Assembly: GCA_903859795.1 (NCBI GenBank)
Contig: CAIOOC010000037.1
Coordinates: forward strand, 1 to 13,621
Source of the DNA: an uncultured Bacteroidia bacterium
GTDB lineage: Bacteria; Bacteroidota; Bacteroidia; Bacteroidales; Prolixibacteraceae
DNA length: 13,621 bases
Direction of reading: 5' to 3'
The notes under the pieces are model-generated. The model searched no databases and was not told where the DNA came from. It saw only the letters and a program-made list of their open reading frames with translations. Below, piece by piece: positions 5,414 to 13,621 of the stretch; the first letter of the stretch is position 1, and the number at the start of each line of letters is the position of its first letter. The translations under genes and the position numbers were made by a program.

Positions 5414-8014
5414 ATGAGAACCGCTGAAAAATTGATAAATTTCAAAAAGAATAAAAGATGCTATCTGAGCTTTGCGGAACGGACGATTCTTCTGGTTTAC
5501 CGGGTAACAATTGTAATTCTCGCATTGTTGATTTTTGAATCGTGCGGCAGCCCTACGGTGAAAGAAAATCCTATTGAATCAAAAGTAGATGGTATTCTTT
5601 CGAAGATGACCCTTGAGGAAAAAGTTGATCTTGTAAGCGGTCTTGGCTTCAAAACAAAGGCAATCAAAAGGCTCGGAATTCCCGAAATTGTGATGACGGA
5701 TGGAGGAATTGGTCCCAACAGGGCTGGAAAATCGACCAATTACTCCGCCATGATCAATCTTGCTGCAGCATTTGATAAACCATTGATGCGCAAGGTCGCT
5801 GAAAATATGGGAGAGGAGACGCATATCTCCAAAAGTAATATGTTTTTGGCGCCAATGGTGAATATTATCCGCACCCCGTTTGGTGGAAGGACATTTGAGC
5901 TTTTTAGTGAAGATCCGTACCTGACCTCCCGCATGACCGTTGAATTTGTAAAAGGGGTCCAAAGCAAAAATATCATTGCCTGCACAAAGGTTATTGCTGT
6001 GAACAATCAGGAATGGAACAGGTTTGATGTTGACGTGAAAGTGAGTGAACGGGCACTTCAGGAGATCTATCTGCCCGCAATGAAAGCTGCTGTACAGGAA
6101 GCGGATACCTGGACGATAATGGCGGCGTACAACTCGATCAACGGTGATTATGGTTGCGAGAACAAGCATTTACTAAAAGATATTTTAAAAGACGAATGGG
6201 GCTTTTCAGGTGTTGTCGTTACAGACTGGGGCGGTGCACATTCAACCATAAAAATGGCCAATTCAGGTCTCGATCTTGAAATGCCTTACGCCTTATTTTA
6301 TGGAGATAAACTGTTAAAGGCAATTAAGGAGAAGGTTATTGATGAGAAGGTTCTGAACGATAAAGTCAGAAGATTGCTTCGCGTGATGTTTAAAGCCCGG
6401 TTATTTGAAAATCCTGACAGAGACTATGGTAAATCCGACACTCCTGCAAGGAGGAGTCTTGCCCTTGAGGCCGCAGAAAAAAGCATTGTTTTGCTGAAAA
6501 ATGATAAAAACGTTCTCCCTTTAAACATTGAGAAGGTGAAAACTATCGCGGTTATCGGACCTAACGGCGATGTTGCCCGGATGTCAGGTGGGGGGAGCGG
6601 ATTTCTGCAAGGGAATTATGGCATCTCGCCTCTTGAGGGTCTTATGACCAAAACCAAAGGAAAATCCACCGTGCGTTTTGAGCGGGGAGCGTTATTTGAA
6701 AGGACTGAGCTTCCGATTGCCGGACCGGAAAGTTATTTTCTGGCAGATGGAACTCAGGGAATAAAAGGAGAATATTTCAACAACCGTGATCTTGAGGGAA
6801 AGCCGGTCTTAACAAGAACGGAGAAGTCGATCGATTTTGATTGGGGCTATGGAAACGGGCATGATGATCCGGGGGAAATGGGATCTCCCGATTCTTCAAT
6901 TGTTCAAAAAGATCACTGGTCAGCACGATGGACCGGCAAATTCAAATCGCTGGGCGACGGATGGTATGAAATTGGAGTAGCCGCAGATAACGGGGTCAGG
7001 CTGTTTCTTGACGGTAAAAAAGTCATCGACTATTGGATCGATTCCCGCCCATCCAAATTTAAAATCGTTCCAATGCAAATGAAAGCGGGTCATCTTTACG
7101 ACCTTAAGGTTGAATATTACGAGAATATGGGCAGCGCATCATGCCGTCTGGGACTCGCCCCAATCGATAAATCCGATAAACTTGAACAAGCGGTCAAATT
7201 GGCCAAACAAAGTGATGTCGTAGTTTTATGTCTTGGTTTAAATAAGGAGTTTGAGGGGGAATCAACCGACAGGGAAGATCTTGCGCTTCCTCTGAAGCAG
7301 TCGGAATTGCTATTGGAGGTGGTAAAAGCAAATCCAAAAACAATCGTTGTTTTAAATAATGCCACACCGGTTCTGATGGCCGGTTGGATTGAAAAAGTCC
7401 CTGCTGTGATCGAAGCTTTCTATCCGGGGCAGGAGGGTGGTCATGCTCTTGCCAATATCCTTTTCGGCGATGTAAATCCTTCAGGTAAACTACCATTAAC
7501 TCTAATGAAGCGACGGGAAGATTGTTCCGATTTTGGGACTTACCCAGGGTCAAAAAGTATTGCTGATTACAAGGAGGGTATTTTTGTTGGTTACCGTCAT
7601 TTTGATAAGGAGAATATCGATCCCCTTTTCCCGTTTGGGTTCGGACTGTCTTACACCACGTTTGAATATTCCGGTTTAAAACTAAATAAGCCGGTTATTG
7701 AACAAAACGATACCCTGACGGTTAGCTTAAATATCAGAAATACAGGGAAGATCGATGGGGATGAAATTGTTCAACTCTACATCCATGACCCTGTTGCCAG
7801 TGTCGAAAGAGAGGTAAGGTCATTAAAAGGTTTTGAACGGGTAAGTCTGAAGGCAGGTGAGCAAAAGGAGGTGCGGTTCCGGATTGATAAAAGTCACCTC
7901 AGTTTTTTTGATACGACAACTAATCGCTGGGTAGCAGAACCCGGACAGTTTGAGGTGATTGCCGGCAGTTCATCACGCGATTTAAGGCTGAAACAATCGT
8001 TTACGTTAAACTAA
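5414..8014 (+). CDS. GH3 family glycosidase with inserted PA14 domain (beta-glucosidase-like)
   Basis: The 866-residue product has all the parts of a PA14-containing GH3 enzyme: TIM-barrel domain about 55-330, alpha/beta sandwich domain about 356-435 and 585-700 split by a PA14 domain (about 446-585), and a fibronectin-III-like C-terminal domain (about 763-862). The retaining nucleophile is Asp271 in VVVTDWGG. Asp96 (MTDGG) and Arg159 (GGR) are the usual minus-1 contacts. Glu616 in EGESTDR is the best acid/base candidate, with Glu614 the alternative. The conserved Lys-His-Phe triad is altered: residues 192-194 are Lys-Val-Ile, then AVNNQE as normal. The family hydrolyses beta-glucosides, xylosides and similar terminal sugars; the substrate here is open. 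The N-terminus is unusual: about 24 charged residues precede a hydrophobic stretch ending in FESC (Cys44), a non-canonical lipobox, and no other Met occurs before residue 66. It is probably periplasmic or membrane-tethered. GH78 follows 26 bases later, probably in the same transcript. Confidence 0.95.
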   Translation: MRTAEKLINFKKNKRCYLSFAERTILLVYRVTIVILALLIFESCGSPTVKENPIESKVDGILSKMTLEEKVDLVSGLGFKTKAIKRLGIPEIVMTDGGIGPNRAGKSTNYSAMINLAAAFDKPLMRKVAENMGEETHISKSNMFLAPMVNIIRTPFGGRTFELFSEDPYLTSRMTVEFVKGVQSKNIIACTKVIAVNNQEWNRFDVDVKVSERALQEIYLPAMKAAVQEADTWTIMAAYNSINGDYGCENKHLLKDILKDEWGFSGVVVTDWGGAHSTIKMANSGLDLEMPYALFYGDKLLKAIKEKVIDEKVLNDKVRRLLRVMFKARLFENPDRDYGKSDTPARRSLALEAAEKSIVLLKNDKNVLPLNIEKVKTIAVIGPNGDVARMSGGGSGFLQGNYGISPLEGLMTKTKGKSTVRFERGALFERTELPIAGPESYFLADGTQGIKGEYFNNRDLEGKPVLTRTEKSIDFDWGYGNGHDDPGEMGSPDSSIVQKDHWSARWTGKFKSLGDGWYEIGVAADNGVRLFLDGKKVIDYWIDSRPSKFKIVPMQMKAGHLYDLKVEYYENMGSASCRLGLAPIDKSDKLEQAVKLAKQSDVVVLCLGLNKEFEGESTDREDLALPLKQSELLLEVVKANPKTIVVLNNATPVLMAGWIEKVPAVIEAFYPGQEGGHALANILFGDVNPSGKLPLTLMKRREDCSDFGTYPGSKSIADYKEGIFVGYRHFDKENIDPLFPFGFGLSYTTFEYSGLKLNKPVIEQNDTLTVSLNIRNTGKIDGDEIVQLYIHDPVASVEREVRSLKGFERVSLKAGEQKEVRFRIDKSHLSFFDTTTNRWVAEPGQFEVIAGSSSRDLRLKQSFTLN

Positions 8015-8040
8015 CATCTGGCTGATATACTAACTAACTT

Positions 8041-11000
8041 ATGAAAATTTTATTCTTCTCCATTTGCCTCATTATCCTGGGAATTACCGGGTGTGCTCCA
8101 ACTCAGCAACTAAAGCCTGAGGTTATAAATCTCCGGTGTGAGTATCTTTCTAACCCCGTGGGAATGGATGTATTGAACCCCCGTCTTTCGTGGCAGATGA
8201 AAAAAGATATCCGTGGCGCAAGACAAACGGCATACAGAATCCTGGTTGCCACAACAGACGAACTTTTATCGAAGAATAGTGCTGATCTTTGGGATTCTGG
8301 AAAGACAGATTCAGGTCAGTCCATCCAGGTGGTTTATAATGGGAAACCTCTGAAACCAGGAATGAAGGTGAGCTGGAAGGTTCAGATCTGGGATCAAGAG
8401 AAAAACGAATCGTCATGGAGCAAGACCTCAAATTGGGAAATGGGTCTTCTAAATGGGGCGCAATGGCAGGCTAAATGGATCGGTGCGCCGGAATCACTGA
8501 CTTCAGGCTCATTGAAAAATGCAGCCCCGTTTTTCCGGAAGGAACTAAATATTTCCAGGAAAATTAAACAGGCAAGGGCCTATATTAGCGGGTTGGGTTA
8601 CTACGAATTGTACATCAACGGGAAGAAAATCGGAGATCATGTACTCTCTCCCAATCAGACCAATTACGATCGGCAAAAGGTTGAGAAGTGGTCTGAACCC
8701 AGGATTGGGAATATGAACTCGACCGTTTTATACGAGACTTTTGATATTACAGCTTCGCTGAGAGAGGGGAGCAATGCCTTTGGAATTATTCTTGGTAATG
8801 GGTGGTATAAGCAGGCCGACCGACCAGATGATACCTTTTTGTGGTACGACACGCCACGTTTGCTGGCTCAATTCCGGATTGACTATGAAGATGGCAGCAA
8901 TGAGCTGGTAACCAGCAATGAACAATGGAAATCAGCCTTGGGTCCTATCCTTTATAACGGATTACATTCAGGCGAAATCTATGATGCACGTATGGAACAG
9001 AATGGGTGGAACGAACCGGGATTTGATGATTCAAAATGGGTAAAAGCCGAAGCTGTCCGCCCGCCAACTGGTACGCTCAAGGGACAGATTTCAGCGCCTG
9101 ACCGCATCACGAAAACAATCCGGCCCGTATCGGTAATTGAGCCTGATAAAGGAGTTTACCGGTTTGATATGGGAAGACTGTTTTCAGGCTGGGCACGAAT
9201 TAAGCTTTCAGGGACCAAAGGAACGAAGATTAAACTCCGGTTCATCGAGGAATTTGGTCCAACTTATAATCAAACAGATACTTATATTTTGAAAGGTGAA
9301 GGGATTGAAACCTGGGAACCCCGCTTCACCTGGCATGCCTTCAGATACGTTGATGTTTTTGGATCACCAGTGAAACTGACTGCTGAAAACGTTGAGGGTT
9401 GTGTTGTAAATACTGACATTCAGAAAACAGGAACCTTCGAATGTTCAAACAGTTTACTGAATAAAATCCTCGATAACTACCAATGGACCCAGCTTGGGAA
9501 TGTCCATGGAGGCGTCCCCAGCGACTGCCCTCACAGGGAACGACGCGGGTACACGGGAGATGGCCAGATCTCTGCCAGATCAGCGATTTATAATTTTGAC
9601 ATGGCTCAGTTTTATACCAAGTGGGTTAACGATATCGCCGACGGGCAAAACCATAAAACCGGGTATGTCCCTAATACGACTCCTTACCAGGATGGTGGTG
9701 GCGGAACACCCTGGGGCTCTGCATATGTGATTATTCCCTGGTATATGTATCAGTATTATGGCGATAGCCGGATTCTTCAAACCCATTATGAGGGGATGAA
9801 ACATTGGATTGAATTCATGAAGAATGAACTTAACAAGGATGGAATCCTTGCAAACCAGGGACTTGGAGAGTGGGTTCCCCCGGAAATAGTTGATATTCCT
9901 GCCGACTTCGTAAACAGCTGTTACTATTACTATTGTCTTCAGATTATGATCAACGTATCAGATGCACTTTCGAGAAAGGAAGATAAGGTACGCTTTACAG
10001 AATTGGCTGCAAGGGCGCAGAGTGCCATTAATTCCGCATATTACAATGAGGCAAAATCAAGTTATTCCATCGGCAGGCAGGGAGCGAACATCTATCCCAT
10101 CGGATTTGGAATCGCTGAAAATAAAAACGTTAATGCGGTCTTTAATAACCTTGTAAAAAATGTAGTCAATGATAATAAGGTCCATTTTGACACCGGAATA
10201 TTGGGCACCCCTCTTTTGCTGGAAGTGCTGACAGCTATGGACCGTGCCGATCTGGCATATACGCTGATGAACCAGCGCGATTTCCCAGGTTTTGGCTGGA
10301 TGATTGAAAAGGGAGCTACGACAATCTGGGAGACCTTCCAGGGCGATGTCTCCCACAGCCACCCCATGTTTGGCAGTGTGTGTGCATGGTTTTACCAGAA
10401 TTTGGGTGGCATTTCACCTGATCCGGCTAACCCGGGATTTAAACATACGATCATTAGGCCTTCACCGGTGAGCAGTCTCTCCTTTGCAAAGACTTCCTAT
10501 CAATCGCAATATGGAACTATTAAATCTGAATGGAAGTTTGAAGGTGTGGATTACCTGCTGAAAGTTTCAATTCCTGCTAACACTTCAGCAACAGTTTATG
10601 TATTAGCTGCGAATGGTGATAAAGTAACGGAGGGTGGAAATTCTGCAAATAAAGCTAAAGAGGTAAAATATCTGCGGACTGAGGGTAAGTATGCACTCTA
10701 TGAAGTGGGGTCAGGAGAGTATCAGTTTGTTTCAAAGGGTTCAAAGAATTTACTCAAAAACATCATTCTTTCGAATCCGATCATCCATCCAGGGGATACG
10801 CTTGTACAGGCTCACGACTCTGTTCTTGTGAGGATAACTTCCGACGTTTCCGGTGCAGGAATACATTATACCCTTGATGGCTCAGAACCCGACTCAATCT
10901 CGCCAGTATTCACAAAACCATTCTATGTCGCAAACCCGACTACAATCAGGGCCAGGGCAATGCTTGCCGGATATGAGTCGAGCTTTGTAAAATCGAATTA

Positions 11001-11448
11001 TATTGACTTTATAAATCCCAAAGAAAATGGGCTGACATACAAATATTATGATGGTGCATGGATGAAAATCCCCGATTTTTCAAAGCTCTCACCTTTCAAA
11101 TCGGGAACAGTTTATAAGTTCAGTCTCGATGATATTATCTCGACAAAAGATGAGTTTGCCCTTTCGTTTAATGGTAAGATAATGATCAGAAAACAGGGAA
11201 CGTACCAATTTTACATTCAGTCAAACGATGGAAGCAAGCTGTTCATCAACAATAAGCTGGTTATAGATCATGATGGCCCGCACGGCGCAGACATAGAGAA
11301 GACGGGGAAAATAACTTTATCAGAGGGTATTTTCCCGATCAAACTCGACTACTTTCAGGCTGGAGGAGGCATGTATCTATTGCTCAAATATTCAGGTCCA
11401 GGAATAGAAAAGCAGGAGGTTCCGGCTATGATATTGTTTCAGAAATAG
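8041..11448 (+). CDS. GH78 alpha-L-rhamnosidase with C-terminal chitobiase-like and PA14 domains
   Basis: The 1135-residue product begins with a short lipoprotein signal (lipobox ITGC, Cys18). Domain order: fibronectin-like N-terminal domain (about 26-135), rhamnosidase N-terminal beta domain (about 175-345, with YISGLGYYELYINGKKIG), concanavalin-like domain (about 355-455), (alpha/alpha)6 catalytic barrel (about 465-795) and the rhamnosidase C-terminal beta domain (about 798-895). Two accessory modules follow: a chitobiase/hexosaminidase C-terminal-like domain (about 915-990, IHYTLDGSEP) and PA14 (about 996-1133, GTYQFYIQSNDGSKLFIN). The inverting catalytic pair is visible: acid Glu500 in DCPHRERRGYTGDG and base Glu764 in TTIWETFQG. 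The enzyme should release terminal alpha-L-rhamnose from plant glycosides or rhamnose-containing polysaccharides at the cell surface or in the periplasm. GH78 proteins often stop near 900 residues, so the C-terminal modules are an extension, probably for binding carbohydrate. It follows GH3 by 26 bases. No truncation is seen. Confidence 0.96.
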   Translation: MKILFFSICLIILGITGCAPTQQLKPEVINLRCEYLSNPVGMDVLNPRLSWQMKKDIRGARQTAYRILVATTDELLSKNSADLWDSGKTDSGQSIQVVYNGKPLKPGMKVSWKVQIWDQEKNESSWSKTSNWEMGLLNGAQWQAKWIGAPESLTSGSLKNAAPFFRKELNISRKIKQARAYISGLGYYELYINGKKIGDHVLSPNQTNYDRQKVEKWSEPRIGNMNSTVLYETFDITASLREGSNAFGIILGNGWYKQADRPDDTFLWYDTPRLLAQFRIDYEDGSNELVTSNEQWKSALGPILYNGLHSGEIYDARMEQNGWNEPGFDDSKWVKAEAVRPPTGTLKGQISAPDRITKTIRPVSVIEPDKGVYRFDMGRLFSGWARIKLSGTKGTKIKLRFIEEFGPTYNQTDTYILKGEGIETWEPRFTWHAFRYVDVFGSPVKLTAENVEGCVVNTDIQKTGTFECSNSLLNKILDNYQWTQLGNVHGGVPSDCPHRERRGYTGDGQISARSAIYNFDMAQFYTKWVNDIADGQNHKTGYVPNTTPYQDGGGGTPWGSAYVIIPWYMYQYYGDSRILQTHYEGMKHWIEFMKNELNKDGILANQGLGEWVPPEIVDIPADFVNSCYYYYCLQIMINVSDALSRKEDKVRFTELAARAQSAINSAYYNEAKSSYSIGRQGANIYPIGFGIAENKNVNAVFNNLVKNVVNDNKVHFDTGILGTPLLLEVLTAMDRADLAYTLMNQRDFPGFGWMIEKGATTIWETFQGDVSHSHPMFGSVCAWFYQNLGGISPDPANPGFKHTIIRPSPVSSLSFAKTSYQSQYGTIKSEWKFEGVDYLLKVSIPANTSATVYVLAANGDKVTEGGNSANKAKEVKYLRTEGKYALYEVGSGEYQFVSKGSKNLLKNIILSNPIIHPGDTLVQAHDSVLVRITSDVSGAGIHYTLDGSEPDSISPVFTKPFYVANPTTIRARAMLAGYESSFVKSNYIDFINPKENGLTYKYYDGAWMKIPDFSKLSPFKSGTVYKFSLDDIISTKDEFALSFNGKIMIRKQGTYQFYIQSNDGSKLFINNKLVIDHDGPHGADIEKTGKITLSEGIFPIKLDYFQAGGGMYLLLKYSGPGIEKQEVPAMILFQK

Positions 11449-11620
11449 TTAATAATAGCTGTTGTGGAATGATTTTGGTGATATTTGGTGTATTGGTGGC
11501 TTATCTTTTTTTCTGCCATAAAAACACAAAAACACTAATTTCCACTAAAGTTTCTGGTCTTGATTTTTATATTATCACAGGATTGAGCATACTCGTATAA
11601 CATCTAAATGTGAAAGATCG
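11449..11620. other. 172-base intergenic region without a clear gene
   Basis: This AT-rich gap separates GH78 from the tandem esterase. It holds no open frame of note. A four-base TGGC/GCCA pairing around a T-rich loop near 11497-11518 is too weak to call a terminator, and I could not assign a convincing TTG...TAnnTTTG promoter. The gap is several times longer than those between the GH3, GH78 and propeller genes, so an independent promoter for the esterase is possible but not shown. A GAAAG sequence just before the ATG at 11621 is at most a weak ribosome-binding site. Confidence 0.5.
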
Positions 11621-13621
11621 ATGGGAATAAAGATAAATTGGACAATAAAGACATATTGGAAGCCACTAAGGTACCATCAGCTATTCTGTTTAATAGCTAT
11701 CTGTCACGCATCATCATCTGTATTTGGCATTGTACCTTACGGATATTCTAAAGAATTAAAAGAGAGAAGTGATACCCTTCCTAATGTATTCTCAGATAAC
11801 CACTCTGATTTGACTGGCTGCAGACTTAAATTTGAGGCGGCTAACCTTTTTGTGATGCATCGGTTACCTGAAACAAAAAAAGAGTGGCTATCCTACCGGA
11901 CAAATCTTTTCAATGAGATTACCCTAAAAACCGGATTTACTACTAACCATCAATTGCCTCTGAATCTGAATGAAACAGGTGTAAATCAGATGGCAGGCTA
12001 CTCAATCCGGAATATTTACTTTCAAACACGTCCGGGAGTTTACGCAACTGCCAATTTGTATATTCCGGATGGGAAAGGAAAATTCCCGGCTGTAATTGTG
12101 ATGATGGGTCATGCGCAAACTGGAAGGTTGGACGACAGATATCAGTCGCTGGGTCATTCTCTGGCGTTAAACGGCTATGTTGCCCTTTGCATTGATCCGT
12201 GGGGATCGGGTGAGCGCACAACAGTTCATGGAGTATTTGAAGATCATGGGGATGAGAATAATCTTGGGTCATCACTCATGAACATTGGTGAAACCCTGAT
12301 GGGGATTGAGATCTCAGATAATATTCGCGGAGTAGATCTGCTGTGTTCGTTGCCTTATGTTGATTCCCTGAATATAGGGGCTACCGGGTCGAGTGGCGGA
12401 GGGAACCAGACCATGTGGCTTACCGCATTGGATAACCGGATTAAAGCGGCCGTTCCTGTGGTTAGTGCCGGGACGTTTGAATCGTACATTTTGGGTACAC
12501 CCTGTATTTGTGAGGTGCTAATCAATGGTCTGAACCTCACCGAAGAGGCTGGTATTCTGTCGCTTATCGCTCCACGAGCTGTCAAGATGTGTAACCATCA
12601 AAAAGATAATAATCAGGCATTCAGACCGGCAGAGACGATCCGAAGCTATAAAAATGCAAAGCCTGTATTTGAATTATACGGTGCCGGAGATAATATCAGT
12701 TACCAGCTTTTTGACCTTCCTCATGGATATTTTCCCGAAGACAGGGAAGTGATGCTCGGCTGGTTTGATAAGTATTTGAAAGGAAGTGGAAACGGAACTC
12801 CAAAGAAGGAGGTTCCGTTTGAGCTCCTGCCAAAGGAAAAATTGATGGTTTTCCCCAAAAGTGAAAGGGATTCCAAGGTAATTAGTACGGCTAACTGGTG
12901 TAAATTGAAAGGGAACCAATTAAGAGCAGATTTTCTAAATACAAAGTCATTCAATACTGATGTTAAAAGAGGTCAGTTGCATAGAATCCTGGGCCACAAA
13001 TCTGAAATTTCATTAAAATCGATCAATGAATTGCCAATCTGTGATGGTTGGAATCGGATCGCTCTTGAAACGTCTGATAATAAGATTATTCCTGTTTTGG
13101 TACGTCAGCCATCAGGAAATTCAAGGGAATTCACGATTGTTTGCAACACTGGAGGGAAACGAATGATCCCGAAAACCTTAATTGATAAGCTTATCTCTTC
13201 GGGAAAAGGGATTGCAATCGTCGATTTATCGGGGACTGGCGAGGTGGTTTCGAATCCAAATTCATCCGACAGAAACGGAAACCTGCTTACTCTGTCGCGT
13301 TCCCTGTTGTGGTTTGGCAAAACTGTTATTGGAGAATGGGTAAATGAGTTTAAAGCTTTGAGCGATTTTCTCCGGTCAAACTATCATGCATCGAAGATCG
13401 GGATTGATGCAAACAAAGAGGCCGGAGTTGCAGCATTGATCTTTAGTGCCTTGGAAGGAAGTACCGACAACATCATTGTGAGAAATGCTCCTGTGAGCTA
13501 TTTATTTGATACCCCTGAAAATATTGATTTTTTCAGTATGGGAGTCAATTTACCGGGATTTCTGAATTGGGGAGATATTTCATTGGTTGCATCGATGAAC
13601 AGATCGAATATTACTTTTATC
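11621..13621 (+). CDS. exported tandem alpha/beta-hydrolase, acetylxylan-esterase type (3' end outside window)
   Basis: The frame stays open for 667 codons to the last base, so the C-terminus is missing. A basic start and a short hydrophobic stretch (LFCLIAIC, 21-28) followed by small residues suggest export. Domain one (about 70-390) is a complete serine-hydrolase unit: strand AVIVMMGHAQTG (157-168) with the oxyanion region, GYVALCIDPWGSGER (185-199), the nucleophile elbow GSSGG (256-260) with Ser258, a likely acid Asp329 in the strand after IAPRA, and His368 in LPHGY. Domain two (about 470-667) repeats the fold (FTIVCNTGG, IAIVDLSGTG), but its elbow reads GIDANKEAG (594-602) with no serine, so it is probably non-catalytic. 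Relatives remove acetyl or methyl esters from plant polysaccharides; a CE19-like pectin methylesterase is one alternative to an acetylxylan esterase. Placement after GH3 and GH78 fits ester removal from a decorated glycan. The start at 11621 is the first ATG of the frame region and gives the signal peptide. Confidence 0.85.
   Translation, partial: MGIKINWTIKTYWKPLRYHQLFCLIAICHASSSVFGIVPYGYSKELKERSDTLPNVFSDNHSDLTGCRLKFEAANLFVMHRLPETKKEWLSYRTNLFNEITLKTGFTTNHQLPLNLNETGVNQMAGYSIRNIYFQTRPGVYATANLYIPDGKGKFPAVIVMMGHAQTGRLDDRYQSLGHSLALNGYVALCIDPWGSGERTTVHGVFEDHGDENNLGSSLMNIGETLMGIEISDNIRGVDLLCSLPYVDSLNIGATGSSGGGNQTMWLTALDNRIKAAVPVVSAGTFESYILGTPCICEVLINGLNLTEEAGILSLIAPRAVKMCNHQKDNNQAFRPAETIRSYKNAKPVFELYGAGDNISYQLFDLPHGYFPEDREVMLGWFDKYLKGSGNGTPKKEVPFELLPKEKLMVFPKSERDSKVISTANWCKLKGNQLRADFLNTKSFNTDVKRGQLHRILGHKSEISLKSINELPICDGWNRIALETSDNKIIPVLVRQPSGNSREFTIVCNTGGKRMIPKTLIDKLISSGKGIAIVDLSGTGEVVSNPNSSDRNGNLLTLSRSLLWFGKTVIGEWVNEFKALSDFLRSNYHASKIGIDANKEAGVAALIFSALEGSTDNIIVRNAPVSYLFDTPENIDFFSMGVNLPGFLNWGDISLVASMNRSNITFI

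Noticed and set aside
5980..6000. Frameshift as the cause of the Lys-Val-Ile change in GH3
   Set aside because: Conserved residues on both sides (IACTK and AVNNQE) are in the same frame with the expected spacing, so this is substitution and not an indel.
5579..6169. Minus-strand open frame of about 196 residues inside the GH3 gene
   Set aside because: It lies wholly opposite a well-supported GH3 coding region, its translation shows no recognisable family pattern, and it has no plausible start context. It is a shadow frame.
11490..11530. Possible intrinsic terminator after GH78
   Set aside because: The only pairing seen is four bases around a 14-base T-rich loop, and no T-run follows the stem.
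11943..13320. Several minus-strand open frames at the right end
   Set aside because: The + strand frame from 11621 is open to the window end and encodes a clear alpha/beta-hydrolase, which explains the region.

Overview
The window most likely comes from a member of the Bacteroidota, probably an environmental Bacteroidales- or Marinilabiliales-like organism. I judge this from the gene content: a GH92 mannosidase, a 'two-component regulator' propeller lipoprotein, and GH3, GH78 and tandem-esterase enzymes with lipoprotein or other export signals. Moderate GC, weak or absent Shine-Dalgarno sequences and tight same-strand packing fit as well. Species cannot be named from the sequence alone. All seven genes lie on the + strand. 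No RNA gene, transposase, integrase or CRISPR array was seen.

Layout: (1) 1-1671 is the 3' part of a GH92 exo-alpha-mannosidase cut by the left edge. (2) 1672-1892 is a 221-base gap holding an imperfect inverted repeat built from CTTTGCG words, plus a short signal-peptide-like reading frame. (3) 1893-2483 encodes a DUF1349 (Ree1-like, concanavalin-A-fold) cytoplasmic protein. (4) 2533-3075 encodes a DHFR-like/RibD-C reductase. (5) 3078-5363 starts two bases after it and encodes a lipoprotein with a seven-repeat beta-propeller fused to a roughly 420-residue helical domain that I do not recognise as a characterised enzyme family. (6) 5414-8014 is a GH3 glycosidase with an inserted PA14 domain. 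(7) 8041-11448 is a GH78 alpha-L-rhamnosidase with C-terminal chitobiase-like and PA14 domains. (8) After a 172-base gap, 11621 to the right edge encodes the first 667 residues of an exported tandem alpha/beta-hydrolase of the acetylxylan-esterase type.

Taken together, this looks like part of a carbohydrate-utilisation locus. GH78 would remove alpha-L-rhamnose, GH3 would remove a beta-linked sugar such as glucose, the esterase would strip acyl or methyl esters, and the propeller/helical lipoprotein may be another glycan-processing enzyme. Plausible substrates are rhamnosylated plant glycosides (rhamnosyl-beta-glucoside flavonoids or saponins) or rhamnose-containing pectic or algal polysaccharides. 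This is inference. No SusC/SusD pair, sulfatase, polysaccharide lyase or dedicated regulator lies within the window.

The items most worth a second look are the unrecognised helical domain of the propeller lipoprotein, the loss of the usual KHF histidine in the GH3 active site (Lys192-Val193-Ile194), and the second esterase domain that lacks a nucleophile.
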